Positions 50,896-59,833 of a DNA stretch of 64,000 bases are shown here, one piece after another. Numbering within the stretch: the first letter of the stretch is position 1; the number at the start of each line of letters is the position of its first letter. The notes below the pieces were generated by a model. That model made no database searches. It saw only the letters and a program-made list of their open reading frames with translations, and was not told where the DNA came from. The DNA is taken from the NCBI RefSeq assembly GCF_022549695.1, contig NZ_JAKZGS010000014.1, forward strand, positions 53,083 to 117,082, written 5' to 3'. The stretch is from Belliella calami (GTDB lineage Bacteria; Bacteroidota; Bacteroidia; Cytophagales; Cyclobacteriaceae). A program made the translations under genes and the position numbers.

Positions 50896-51329
50896 TTTTT
50901 TGATTTTTGGGATAAATTAACTTGAGAAACATCTACTAAAAAACGTCCCTGAAGCATCTTTCTGCCTAAAAGTATGGGGTTTCTCATTTTAGATCGATCA
51001 GTAAGCGTGAATTCCGCTTCGAATTCTTCATCAAACATAATAACTTTTGTACTTACTTTATATCTTATTTCAGCTTGTCCAAAAGAATTTTTAACTTTTT
51101 TTTGCGTGTAGTCTTTAGTTTGATGGATAATGTCTTTGTATTTCTTGTTGTCTAACGCAAGTACCTTGTAACTCAATACCATCTCTCCATCGATCTCTCT
51201 TTCTTCCAAAAATGTGCAATGTATAGAGTTTGTGTAGGCACCTGTGTCAACCTTAGCTGGGATCATGTTTAATTTCCAGTTTGGTAAGGTAATTCTCTCC
51301 CTTCGTCCGATAGTTTTTTTCATGGTCAT
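50892..51329 (-). CDS. RimB-like ATP-dependent zinc protease family protein
   Basis: A 145-residue protein of the family found beside rimK, called putative ATP-dependent zinc protease or RimB. The aspartic-protease-like motif [12 protein letters not shown] is at about residues 27-38, and the C-terminal [12 protein letters not shown] is also typical. RimB modulates RimK activity in Pseudomonas. Start codons at 51329 or six bases later are both possible. It overlaps rimK by 4 bases and holB by 4 bases, so it is within the same transcript. Confidence 0.85.
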   Translation of the reverse strand: MTMKKTIGRRERITLPNWKLNMIPAKVDTGAYTNSIHCTFLEEREIDGEMVLSYKVLALDNKKYKDIIHQTKDYTQKKVKNSFGQAEIRYKVSTKVIMFDEEFEAEFTLTDRSKMRNPILLGRKMLQGRFLVDVSQVNLSQKSKK

Positions 51330-52465
51330 GCATTTGATTTTTTTCGCATAATTCTGGCCAGTTGAAATGATAAATCTGTGAAGAGGATCTTCGCACTTGC
51401 ATTTCGCTCCAAGTGATAATGCGCTTGATTCATTCTTTTGTACATATTCGATATTTTTTCTTCATCTAGTACATGAAGTCCAAGATTTTCAATAAAACTT
51501 CTATCTTGTGGGACACTACGCATCAGTCCTGGGAGCTGGGATTTGCTCAAAATCACTTCTCTGAGTACATTCAATCCGCTGAGTAAGAGTGATTTTTGAG
51601 CTTCTTTGTCTTTTTGAGCAAAATCTTCAGCGAGACGCAAAATTTCTCCGATTTTTAATGTAAAGCATAATCTATACCAATCTCGTATCTGGGCGGTGTT
51701 TTCGTCTTGTACTTGATCTACCAATCTATAAGCCTCACGCATATTTCCATCTGCCAGTGGTGCTATTTGTTCTGCCGCTTCCTTCGAGCACATGCCTTCC
51801 AAAACTAGATGTTCTTTGATCTCTTCATCTGTAAAAGATCTGATCATCACCTTTTGGGTTCTGGATAGAATAGTGGTTAATAATTGCTCTGGTTGTGTGG
51901 TAAGCAAAAGGAATAGCGTTTTTTCGGGAGGTTCTTCCAAAACTTTTAATAGAGAGTTGGCAGCCTGCGTATTCATATATTCTGCTCCCCAGATCAACAT
52001 GATTTTATAACCACCTTCAAATGATTTCAATGAAATGGTTTTTAGGATATTTCTAGCGGTTCCTCTTGAAATATTTAGCTGCTTTTTGTCTATGTTGTTA
52101 TGGTATATCCAATCTGATATATTTCCATAACCTGTTGTCAATGCAAAGTTTCTAAAAGAAGCTATAAAATCAACTTTCTTCTTTTTGTCATCATCATCTT
52201 TCTCTTCTCCGGGAGCAGGTACTACAAAATTCATGTCTGGATGTATCAACTTTTCCATTTTGTGGCACGAAGGACATTGTCCACAAGCGTCTGATTCACT
52301 CGGGTTTTCGCAATGTAAGTAAGTGCAAAGTGCCAAGGACATTTGTAGGTTGGCGGATCCTTCTGGGCCATGAAACAATAAAGCATGTGCCAAGTGATTG
52401 TTTTGAACCGCTTGGATTATTCTTTCCTTTACTTCTGACAGTCCTGGAATGGATGAAAATAGCAT
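51326..52465 (-). CDS. holB: DNA polymerase III delta' subunit
   Basis: A 379-residue clamp-loader subunit. The N-terminal AAA+ domain contains HALLFHGPEGSANLQMSLAL, in which the Walker A Lys is replaced (GPEGSAN), as expected for a non-hydrolysing delta' subunit. A four-Cys zinc motif follows (DACGQCPSC preceded by another CENP Cys), then LLKVLEEPPEKTLFLLLTTQPEQLLTTILSRTQ with the sensor I SRT motif. It functions in the replisome. It is followed on the minus strand by the RimB-like gene and lies 9 bases from the GlmU-like gene, so it is in a compact operon. Confidence 0.93.
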   Translation of the reverse strand: MLFSSIPGLSEVKERIIQAVQNNHLAHALLFHGPEGSANLQMSLALCTYLHCENPSESDACGQCPSCHKMEKLIHPDMNFVVPAPGEEKDDDDKKKKVDFIASFRNFALTTGYGNISDWIYHNNIDKKQLNISRGTARNILKTISLKSFEGGYKIMLIWGAEYMNTQAANSLLKVLEEPPEKTLFLLLTTQPEQLLTTILSRTQKVMIRSFTDEEIKEHLVLEGMCSKEAAEQIAPLADGNMREAYRLVDQVQDENTAQIRDWYRLCFTLKIGEILRLAEDFAQKDKEAQKSLLLSGLNVLREVILSKSQLPGLMRSVPQDRSFIENLGLHVLDEEKISNMYKRMNQAHYHLERNASAKILFTDLSFQLARIMRKKSNA

Positions 52466-52474
52466 ATTTTTAGA

Positions 52475-53674
52475 TTAAATAGTTTTGTCCCAAATTCGGT
52501 AATGCTTTGTCAATTCAAAAACCCTTTGAATTATTTCTTTTTCTGTTTCATCAAAATTCAGTCCTCTTCTGTTCATGACTGCTATGGCAACTTCTTCAAA
52601 TTTTCTATATTGAAATGTTGTGAAACCTGCAGCTCCACCCCATGAAAATGAAGGGATAAAATTTCGTGGGTAGCCATCTCCAAATACATTTGCACCTACT
52701 CCAACTACAGTGCCTGTATTGAACATCGTATTGATTCCGGATTTGGAATGATCTCCCATCATCAAGCCGCAAAATTGCAAGCCTGTATTGGAAAAGCCTC
52801 CTTTGATATAATCCCAAACCTTAACCGAAGCATAGTTGTTTTTCAAATTAGAGGTATTTGTATCAGCTCCTAGATTGCACCATTCTCCCAAAACAGAATT
52901 TCCCATAAAGCCATCATGGCCTTTGTTGCTATATCCGAAAATAACGGAATTTGACACCTCACCACCTATCTTGGAATGTGGGCCAACAGTGATGTCTCCA
53001 CGCATTTTGGCACCCATGTTTACAGTAGAGCTTTCGCATAATGCAAATGGTCCCCTGATCAATGCCCCTTCTTGGATTTCTGCGTTTTTCCCAATATAAA
53101 TAGGTCCATTTTCAGCATTGAGGACAGCAGCTTTTATTTTTGCACCTTCCTCTATGAATATTTGGCTTTCATTGTAAAGAATTGTGTTGGGATCACTGAT
53201 TCCAATTGACTTTCTTCCTGAGGTTATTAAGTTAAAGTCATTTTTGATTTCTTGGGCATTGAATTCAAATATGTTCCAAGTTTTTTGGATTAATGTAAAA
53301 GTCCCTTTGTATTCCACCTTGGATTTTTCCTTTGCGACATCATGATTGAATTCAGATGGAGTATCAGATTTTATTGCAAGCAAAGTCTGATTAAACCAGA
53401 GTGCTTGGTTTGGGTTAAGGGATAGGATGGCATCCCAAAGTTCTTGCGTTGGACATGCAGCGCCGTTGATCATTGTTGCACTTCCTTCTCTGTGACCAAA
53501 TTTTTTGCTTAGATAATCTTGGGTGACAAAACCTGCCTTTTGGCCTGAGTATTTCTCCCATTTTTCACTGATTTTGAGTATCCCAACCCTGATGTCGGCA
53601 ACTGGCCTTGTAAATGTAAATGGTAAAAGAGAACCGCGGATGGCGGCATCATCGAATAAAATAATATTGTCCAT
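52475..53674 (-). CDS. GlmU-like sugar nucleotidyltransferase with left-handed beta-helix
   Basis: A 399-residue protein that resembles the alternative bacterial GlmU family of Bacteroidota. The start at 53674 (MDNIILFDDA) is chosen over 53707. The N-terminal domain with GSLLPFTFTRPVADIRVGI is a divergent nucleotidyltransferase; the C-terminal part is a hexapeptide left-handed beta-helix (GPIYIGKNAEIQEGALIRGP, STVNMGAKMRGDITVGPHSKIGG). It is probably involved in making UDP-GlcNAc or a related nucleotide sugar. The product is inferred from fold, not verified. It is the first gene of the minus-strand run ending at 47297. Confidence 0.85.
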   Translation of the reverse strand: MDNIILFDDAAIRGSLLPFTFTRPVADIRVGILKISEKWEKYSGQKAGFVTQDYLSKKFGHREGSATMINGAACPTQELWDAILSLNPNQALWFNQTLLAIKSDTPSEFNHDVAKEKSKVEYKGTFTLIQKTWNIFEFNAQEIKNDFNLITSGRKSIGISDPNTILYNESQIFIEEGAKIKAAVLNAENGPIYIGKNAEIQEGALIRGPFALCESSTVNMGAKMRGDITVGPHSKIGGEVSNSVIFGYSNKGHDGFMGNSVLGEWCNLGADTNTSNLKNNYASVKVWDYIKGGFSNTGLQFCGLMMGDHSKSGINTMFNTGTVVGVGANVFGDGYPRNFIPSFSWGGAAGFTTFQYRKFEEVAIAVMNRRGLNFDETEKEIIQRVFELTKHYRIWDKTI

Positions 53675-53683
53675 GCCACAAAA

Positions 53684-53728
53684 ATAAAAAAGTCTCTCGG
53701 AAAACAATTTCCCAGAGACTTTTTAAAC
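53684..53728. terminator. Bidirectional rho-independent terminator
   Basis: AAAAAGTCTCT pairs with AGAGACTTTTT (to about 53724) across a GC-rich inner part, with A and T runs outside. On the minus strand it lies just after the L31 stop at 53749. Confidence 0.85.
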
Positions 53729-53748
53729 TCATATAAGAGTAATGAAGA

Positions 53749-53994
53749 TTATTTCTTCGCGTATCTTCTGTTGAATTTCTCAACTCTACCAGCAGTATCC
53801 AATAGCATTTTCTTGCCAGTGTAGAAAGGGTGAGAGTTTGAGCTTACTTCAATCTTGAAAAGAGGATACTCTTTTCCATCTTCCCACTGAATAGTCTCAG
53901 AAGTCTCGATAGTAGATTTTGTTATGAACTTATACTCGCTTGAAGTGTCATAAAATACCACTTCTCTGTAGTTAGGATGAATATCTTTTCTCAT
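53749..53994 (-). CDS. rpmE2: Ribosomal protein L31, type B
   Basis: An 81-residue large-subunit protein. It opens with [19 protein letters not shown] and contains [28 protein letters not shown]. It lacks the CxxC zinc motifs of type A L31, so it is the zinc-independent form. It has its own promoter and terminator, as is usual for this single-gene unit. Confidence 0.98.
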   Translation of the reverse strand: MRKDIHPNYREVVFYDTSSEYKFITKSTIETSETIQWEDGKEYPLFKIEVSSNSHPFYTGKKMLLDTAGRVEKFNRRYAKK

Positions 53995-54036
53995 TGTATT
54001 GTTATTTTTCTTAGATGCTTCTTTTCAAATAGAGCG

Positions 54037-54044
54037 CAAAGTTA
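54037..54044 (-). promoter_or_regulatory. -7 promoter box for rpmE2
   Basis: On the minus strand TAACTTTG matches TAnnTTTG and is followed by CG, 43-50 bases upstream of the ATG. No well-spaced -33 TTTG is evident. Confidence 0.5.
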
Positions 54045-54205
54045 TTCTTTTTTGAAAAACCATCCAAATCAAATCATGTAATTTATTTCGAACTTTGCAT
54101 GAAAATCTAAAATTATTGGTTTTTGATCTGTAAAAAAGGCTTAGGAGACCAATATTATTTAATGGCTTTTTATAGTTTTACAAAGTTAAGCTTTAAAACC
54201 ACCTT

Positions 54206-55888
54206 ATGAAAAAGTTTTTTTCACTGTCTTTCTTATCTATGCTAGTTATTGTGAGTGCCTTTGGACAGGGTGCTTACGCTCCTTTCAATAGAAATTACTA
54301 TCATTTGATCGAAAGATATGAAATTCTAAAAGGGGAGATGAATCCAGTTTTTCATACTGGTGTCAAGCCTTACAGAAGGGATCATGTCGCTTCTTATTTA
54401 GGTGGTTATTTGACCGATTCCATTTTTTCAATAAATAGTGTTGATAACTTTAATCTAGACTACCTAAGAAATGATAACTGGGAATTTTCTTTGCCGGAAG
54501 CAGGAAATTCAACCAAGCCGTTTTTGGGGAAATTATACAGAAAGCAATCAGATTTCTTTCATTATAGGGATTCTGTTTTTGATGTTCATATCAATCCAGT
54601 TTTATACTTAGCAGGAGGTAGGGAGACAAATCAGGATGAGTTTAGGTTCAGAAATACTCGTGGGATTGAGCTCAGGGGTAGCATAGATAGAAAAATCGGT
54701 TTTTATACCTACCTCACCACCACCCAGATTGTATTCCCTTCATGGGTAGGTGCTTATGCCGAAAACAATGGAGCAGTGCCTGGGGAAGGTTTTTGGAAAG
54801 AGTATGGTGATGAGGGATATGGTTACTTTTCTGCGATGGGTCATCTTACTTTCAACATAAGTAAAAGCATAGAAGCTCAATTTGGGCATGATAGAAATTT
54901 TATTGGGGAAGGATATCGGTCCATGATTTTGTCGGATTTCTCAAACCCCTATGTTTTTTTTAAGTTGAATACGAAAATCTGGAAATTCAACCTAACTAAT
55001 ATATGGTCTCAGATGACTGCAGATGTGCTATACAACAGAGGCAGGCCTACAGATGGAAGATATCCCCAAAAATGGTTCTCGCACCATAGATTAGGGATCA
55101 ATTTGGGAAAGAAATTGAATATTGGAGTTTTCGAATCTGTAATGGCTAACAGATTTGATTGGAATTATCTCAATCCAGTTATTTTTTACAGATGGGTGGA
55201 ACATCAGCTTGGTACTCCTGACAAGGTAATGCTGGGATTTGATGGTAAATGGAATTTCACTCCTGGAATGCAGCTTTACGGTCAGTTTGCATTAGATGAA
55301 TTTGTATTCAATGAGTTTTTTGGCATAGATGGGAAAAATTCAAGTAGAAATAAATATGCCATACAGGCAGGATATAAATATATCAATGCCTTCAAAATCT
55401 CCAATCTAGATCTTCAGCTGGAATTCAATCAAGCAAGACCATATACTTATCAAGAGAAATTTGAATATCAGGCTTTCAATAATTATAGAACACCATTGAC
55501 ACATCCAAGAGGTGCCAATTTCAGAGAGTTTATCGCAATTGTACGATATCAGCCGCTGCCGAGGTTGTCTTTAAATGCTACAGGTTTTTATCAACTTTTT
55601 GGAGCTGACCCAAGTGAAGACGTTAATTTCGGAGGTGATTTGCTCAAGAATAGACTTGTCACAAATACGGGACTTGGACTATTTGGGCATGTCATCGGGC
55701 AAGGAGTGGAAAACAGAGTGGCGATGGCGGCACTCAATGCAACATACATGCTTAAGCATAACCTCTTTCTCGATTTGAGTCACAGCTATCGAAGAAGAAC
55801 AGCACAAAACCTTGATTCCCCTGAGTTCAATAACTTCACGCAATTAGGATTAAGGATGAACATTGTGGGACAGGATTTTAATTACTAG
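54206..55888 (+). CDS. Wzi/RemB-like outer-membrane beta-barrel protein
   Basis: A 560-residue exported protein; the signal peptide ends near VSAFGQ. The barrel pattern includes the diagnostic Wzi-type block FGHDRNFIGEGYRSMILSDFSNPY near residue 230, followed by strand pairs (WKFNLTNIWSQM, LYNRGR). Wzi proteins hold capsule at the cell surface; the related RemB is linked to gliding in Flavobacterium. No capsule or gliding cluster is visible beside it, so the role here is undecided. The 3' end overlaps the convergent 856-residue gene by 11 bases. Confidence 0.82.
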   Translation: MKKFFSLSFLSMLVIVSAFGQGAYAPFNRNYYHLIERYEILKGEMNPVFHTGVKPYRRDHVASYLGGYLTDSIFSINSVDNFNLDYLRNDNWEFSLPEAGNSTKPFLGKLYRKQSDFFHYRDSVFDVHINPVLYLAGGRETNQDEFRFRNTRGIELRGSIDRKIGFYTYLTTTQIVFPSWVGAYAENNGAVPGEGFWKEYGDEGYGYFSAMGHLTFNISKSIEAQFGHDRNFIGEGYRSMILSDFSNPYVFFKLNTKIWKFNLTNIWSQMTADVLYNRGRPTDGRYPQKWFSHHRLGINLGKKLNIGVFESVMANRFDWNYLNPVIFYRWVEHQLGTPDKVMLGFDGKWNFTPGMQLYGQFALDEFVFNEFFGIDGKNSSRNKYAIQAGYKYINAFKISNLDLQLEFNQARPYTYQEKFEYQAFNNYRTPLTHPRGANFREFIAIVRYQPLPRLSLNATGFYQLFGADPSEDVNFGGDLLKNRLVTNTGLGLFGHVIGQGVENRVAMAALNATYMLKHNLFLDLSHSYRRRTAQNLDSPEFNNFTQLGLRMNIVGQDFNY

Positions 55889-58448
55889 TTGTGTAGAATT
55901 CAAAATACTTGCAATAGGTCTTTACGTCTTCATAAAACGCTGTATGGTTGTAGGATTTCAGTTTTTTGAAATACTCCCTATAGCGTGTGTTTTTTATTTC
56001 GATTCGCTTCTTTTGTCTGTCTTGGTAATTCAAAGATGCCAAGTTGTTTAGGTCATCATCTTCTTGTGTACTGTAGAAAATCCCCTGCTCACACTTGGCA
56101 GCGGCAAAAAGAATATGGGCTTTCAATTCATCTTCTTTTGCGAGTTTCAATGCTTTATCAAAATACTCCAATGGCAGTTGGAAATCATCTGGAAACCATG
56201 TTTTAAATCCATAATTTTTAAAATATAGTGGATAGGATGGTTTTTGTACAACGTATTGCCCGCCCCAGCTTAGATAGTTGCTGTATTTACTGCCATTGCC
56301 ATTAGAAGCATCAAATGCAAGTATATGGCGATAGTACCCAATAGTAGTTGTGTTGTAATAGAAATTACCTAACAAGTAATTGGCTTGAGCAGCTTTTTTA
56401 CCTTTCTTTCTTGCTTCTTTTTCTAAACTGATCACAGCTTCTGAAAGCTCCCTTTTGTTCATCAGTGTCTTGATGAACGGGAAGTTTTCAAGATAGTCTA
56501 CTTCTATTACTTTGTCTGCTTCACCGATCATGAGATCTTCGGGGCACTCAAAACACTCTATTCGATTGTATCCAAAAACACTGGCAGGTACATTAGAGTA
56601 TCCGTCATAAAACACTTCATTAAGAAGATCTAATTGCTGAGTCGTGGTGTTGAAATCACCTTTGAATCTTGCATAATCTTCTGGAACTAAGTCAAATTGT
56701 TCTTTAGCATCATTAGCCTTTCCTTCACGGAGCAGCGTATTGCCTTTCACAAAAGCAATGTATACTGGTAAGTCAAAAGATTTATCTAAGACATATTTTC
56801 TGGTATCATAATCATAGTGTTTGGGTGTAATTGATGACATCAAATATTGCTCAAGTACATTTTTTTCTTCTTTATGATAAAATTCTTCTATCGCTTTTAT
56901 GAGCTCTAAATCAGGGTTGTATTCCAAGTTTAAGATAGCATTCTGCAAAAGAAATGCTTTGGCATAGTCTTTTTGAAGAAGGTATCGGTTTGCTAGCACA
57001 TCTATGATAAAATCATTGGTGGAGGGAGAATAGGATTCTCTTTCATTACCTTGAGAATTGCTGAATATATTGTATCGATTCACCAATATCTCTTCAAACT
57101 CAGGGCTGATCACAGGTTGTTCAGTTATGTGTAAAAGCATCTCAAGTTTGTCTTTTTGGGTTTTGTATTTAGCTTGTTTCACTAAGTCAAGTTGACCTTT
57201 GGAGGCATTGCTATTTTTTTGTATAAAGTAAATCCAAGCAGATGTAAGGTGCCAAAAATCAGCGTCTTCAACATCTTTGTTGTTCGATTGCTTTAAGGAT
57301 GCTTCAAGCGTTTGGTCTAGAAATGTTTTGGATCGAGGGTTTGTGGTGAGAGGGATTCTCAGATCGCTTGCACTTTCCAAACAGTTTGGTTTGTCATATT
57401 GACAGTAATATTCTGTAGGGAAAAAGGAACGTTCCAATTGGTTGATGGCACGTGCCATAAGTACTTTCGCTTGAGGTGCGTTTGGGTCGTTTAGAATGAT
57501 TTTGTCAAATGCGGCCAACGGGTTGTTGAAATCCTTAAATCCAAGCAATAAATACAGATCGTTTTTCTCTTGAATGCTTTTGGCAGAATTCAATAATTTC
57601 TCAAAATCCAAATCGGACGTAATCCGCATTGAGCTATAAGCTTGCGTTTTTTTGTTTTTGGTATGGGTAAAAAATTGGAAAAAATCATTCAAAGCCTGTA
57701 CATGGTTTCCCAATCCACGTTCTGCCCCGCCTTTTTGATCCAAAGCGTAGTAGTACATAATAGGTCGATGATTTAGACTTTCTATGTGTGTGTCAAAATA
57801 AGTTATTGCTTCTGCAAATCGCAAATTGTAATGTGCAAAACGCACCAATTGATAGCCATATCGTAGCTTCAGATCTTTGTCAGTTTCGGCTTGCCAGCTA
57901 CGTTCGAGAACATTGATGACTGTTTGGTATTCGAGTTCAGTTACATCTTTTTCAGGGCCATTACCCCAATAATTGTACCCTGTACTTTTTACAGCCATAT
58001 AAGGCTCTAGGTATTTTGCATAAGCAATGTAGCGTAATGCTTGCTTGTGTTTTCTGATGAAAGATTCATCAATAAAATCAGGCATAGATGTACTGATTGT
58101 TTTTCCCTGAAGCAAAGAGTTGATGTCTTCACGTGAAGATTTGAACACTAGATAATGTGCGCTTTCATAAGGTATATCGAGATACTTTTGCCATTCCTCT
58201 ATGTTTTCGTTCAATAAAGTAACTTCAGAAGGGTTTTGCTTTTCATTTTTTGAATAAAAGGCGCTTTCATATGTGAGAAGGAATGGTTCGTACTGAGTTT
58301 CGCCCATTGTTTCTTGCAAAAAGAGATTGTAATAGAAGTAATCTTCACCCCATCCTCCTGCGCAAAAGGAAACAGGTGCTTTGGGTGAAGTTGCTTCGGA
58401 TAAATGGCTGAAAGCAAATAAAAGTGCAAACAAAAATATTTTTTTCAT
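55878..58448 (-). CDS. Large exported hypothetical protein with helical repeats, 856 aa
   Basis: No family was recognised with confidence. The start at 58448 gives a clear signal peptide (cleavage near SHLSEATS), and the mature protein begins with a Cys-Gly-Gly segment (SFCAGGWGEDYFYYNLFLQE). From about residue 190 it is made of helical-pair repeats like TPR or Sel1 arrays, with Ala/Asn positions (AAQANYLLGNFYYN, AFDKIILNDPNAPQAKVLMARAI). It may be periplasmic or surface exposed. The gene lies 27 bases downstream of the lipoprotein gene at 58476-59486, so the two probably form an operon. Function unknown. Confidence 0.72.
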   Translation of the reverse strand: MKKIFLFALLFAFSHLSEATSPKAPVSFCAGGWGEDYFYYNLFLQETMGETQYEPFLLTYESAFYSKNEKQNPSEVTLLNENIEEWQKYLDIPYESAHYLVFKSSREDINSLLQGKTISTSMPDFIDESFIRKHKQALRYIAYAKYLEPYMAVKSTGYNYWGNGPEKDVTELEYQTVINVLERSWQAETDKDLKLRYGYQLVRFAHYNLRFAEAITYFDTHIESLNHRPIMYYYALDQKGGAERGLGNHVQALNDFFQFFTHTKNKKTQAYSSMRITSDLDFEKLLNSAKSIQEKNDLYLLLGFKDFNNPLAAFDKIILNDPNAPQAKVLMARAINQLERSFFPTEYYCQYDKPNCLESASDLRIPLTTNPRSKTFLDQTLEASLKQSNNKDVEDADFWHLTSAWIYFIQKNSNASKGQLDLVKQAKYKTQKDKLEMLLHITEQPVISPEFEEILVNRYNIFSNSQGNERESYSPSTNDFIIDVLANRYLLQKDYAKAFLLQNAILNLEYNPDLELIKAIEEFYHKEEKNVLEQYLMSSITPKHYDYDTRKYVLDKSFDLPVYIAFVKGNTLLREGKANDAKEQFDLVPEDYARFKGDFNTTTQQLDLLNEVFYDGYSNVPASVFGYNRIECFECPEDLMIGEADKVIEVDYLENFPFIKTLMNKRELSEAVISLEKEARKKGKKAAQANYLLGNFYYNTTTIGYYRHILAFDASNGNGSKYSNYLSWGGQYVVQKPSYPLYFKNYGFKTWFPDDFQLPLEYFDKALKLAKEDELKAHILFAAAKCEQGIFYSTQEDDDLNNLASLNYQDRQKKRIEIKNTRYREYFKKLKSYNHTAFYEDVKTYCKYFEFYTTSN

Positions 58449-58475
58449 GATTAGATTTTTTTGATCAAATGCCAA

Positions 58476-59486
58476 TTACTTTAAGTCATCAATAGAAAAT
58501 CTCTCGATGAATACGCTGTCAAGATGATAATACACAATGTGATAAGGATGTTTGATTTTATTAGTTAGATAGTCTTTGGTATCTTTTAGTAATTCTGGAG
58601 TTATTGTTTCTACTTTAATCAAAAATCCTTTGTTCAACCATATTCCACGTAAAAACACATCTTCTTGTACCTCATAAGTATTAGCGTTCAATTTCAAATA
58701 CTCAGGACTTTCCAAATGTTCATGACTAACGCCATTGATCAGCTTCTTTTTCCCTAGATGATTACTAATTATTCCCCAAGAGTATAAGGGCAAAGCAATG
58801 TCAAATTTTAGGGGGTATTCGTTGATTTTTTGCAAATAGTCTTTTAAAAGCTCAATATCTAATATAGAGTTTAAATCAGAATCATTTATTGGGTCTGATG
58901 TCGCATAAGCCATTAGGTACACTTTATCCACAGGAGGAACGCCGGTTGATTCCTTATACTTGACCTGATGAAGTCGCAATGTGCTGGAAACTTCCTTTTG
59001 GGAGACTGTTTTTAAGGTACTAAGAAATGAGAAAAAGGAATCTTTTGTACTTGAAGTCCAGTCGCAATCAATTTGAATTTCTTGGAATTGAGCTTGGCTA
59101 TTGGTAGAAATCAGCTTGTTGATAAGAGACCAAACATCCTTAGCTAATTGTTGGTTTTCTACTTCAGTTAGACCTGAAAATACTCGGTTGGTTATAAATA
59201 CCACAGGGATGTACTCCGCTTCAAGTGCATCTGTACGGAATGAATCTATAACGCCCTTCGGGTTTGGACTACTCCCTTCCTTGTCAACATCAAACAGTCT
59301 GACGTATAGTTTTGTGGAGTTGAGTGATCCAAAAGTTTCTTTTTCGGACTTTTCTATTTTGAACTCACTTTTCCAATAGTAAAAATCCACATCATGTGGC
59401 ACAGGATCTTTGCAAGAAAAGAACACAGAAGCGAGAAAGAACAACAATATGAAATTGCGGATGATGTAATTGATCAAAATTTTCAT
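58476..59486 (-). CDS. Exported lipoprotein with possible TIM-barrel-like domain, 336 aa
   Basis: A 336-residue lipoprotein with lipobox FFSC and Cys25. The mature protein has a predicted alternating alpha/beta pattern. The segment EIQIDCDWTSSTKDSFFSFL resembles the barrel strand of DUF3142-like proteins, where an acidic strand end is followed by SxxxFF; this is a pattern match only. Further strands carry VYLMAYATSDP, KFDIALPLYSWGI and LRGIWLNKGFLIKV. It is the upstream member of a two-gene operon with the 856-residue protein. Catalytic residues are not established. Confidence 0.65.
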   Translation of the reverse strand: MKILINYIIRNFILLFFLASVFFSCKDPVPHDVDFYYWKSEFKIEKSEKETFGSLNSTKLYVRLFDVDKEGSSPNPKGVIDSFRTDALEAEYIPVVFITNRVFSGLTEVENQQLAKDVWSLINKLISTNSQAQFQEIQIDCDWTSSTKDSFFSFLSTLKTVSQKEVSSTLRLHQVKYKESTGVPPVDKVYLMAYATSDPINDSDLNSILDIELLKDYLQKINEYPLKFDIALPLYSWGIISNHLGKKKLINGVSHEHLESPEYLKLNANTYEVQEDVFLRGIWLNKGFLIKVETITPELLKDTKDYLTNKIKHPYHIVYYHLDSVFIERFSIDDLK

Positions 59487-59833
59487 CTATTAAAAACTTA
59501 TCCAAAATTACACTTTATCCATATAGAATAGTAGTTATAGATAGATAAAATTACTTTTAATTAATAAACTAATGAAGAGGGTAAGACCTGTTAGAATTAT
59601 TTTTGATATAAATACATTTGCCTTTTTCGAAATGAAGGCAAAATATAAATTGTAATCCTATCAGTTTTTTTTGACTAGATGGAATTTTCACAGATGGAAA
59701 TTTATAAGAAATAGTCTTTTCATTCACTTGGATTTTTGTTGGAGAATACTGCTGTTGGAAATCAAGAAACGACAATACACCCAAAGAGTATGTAAAATTA
59801 ATTAACTTGCGACCTTGAACCCCATTTGCTTAC
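59487..59833. other. Intergenic region, AT-rich
   Basis: About 345 bases between two divergent genes. A 71-codon minus-strand frame at 59569-59784 has no signal or recognised motif and is not called as a gene. The base composition is AT-rich, and no terminator or repeat stands out. Confidence 0.4.

Noticed and set aside
59569..59784. 71-codon minus-strand frame
   Set aside because: No signal, motif or neighbour supports it.
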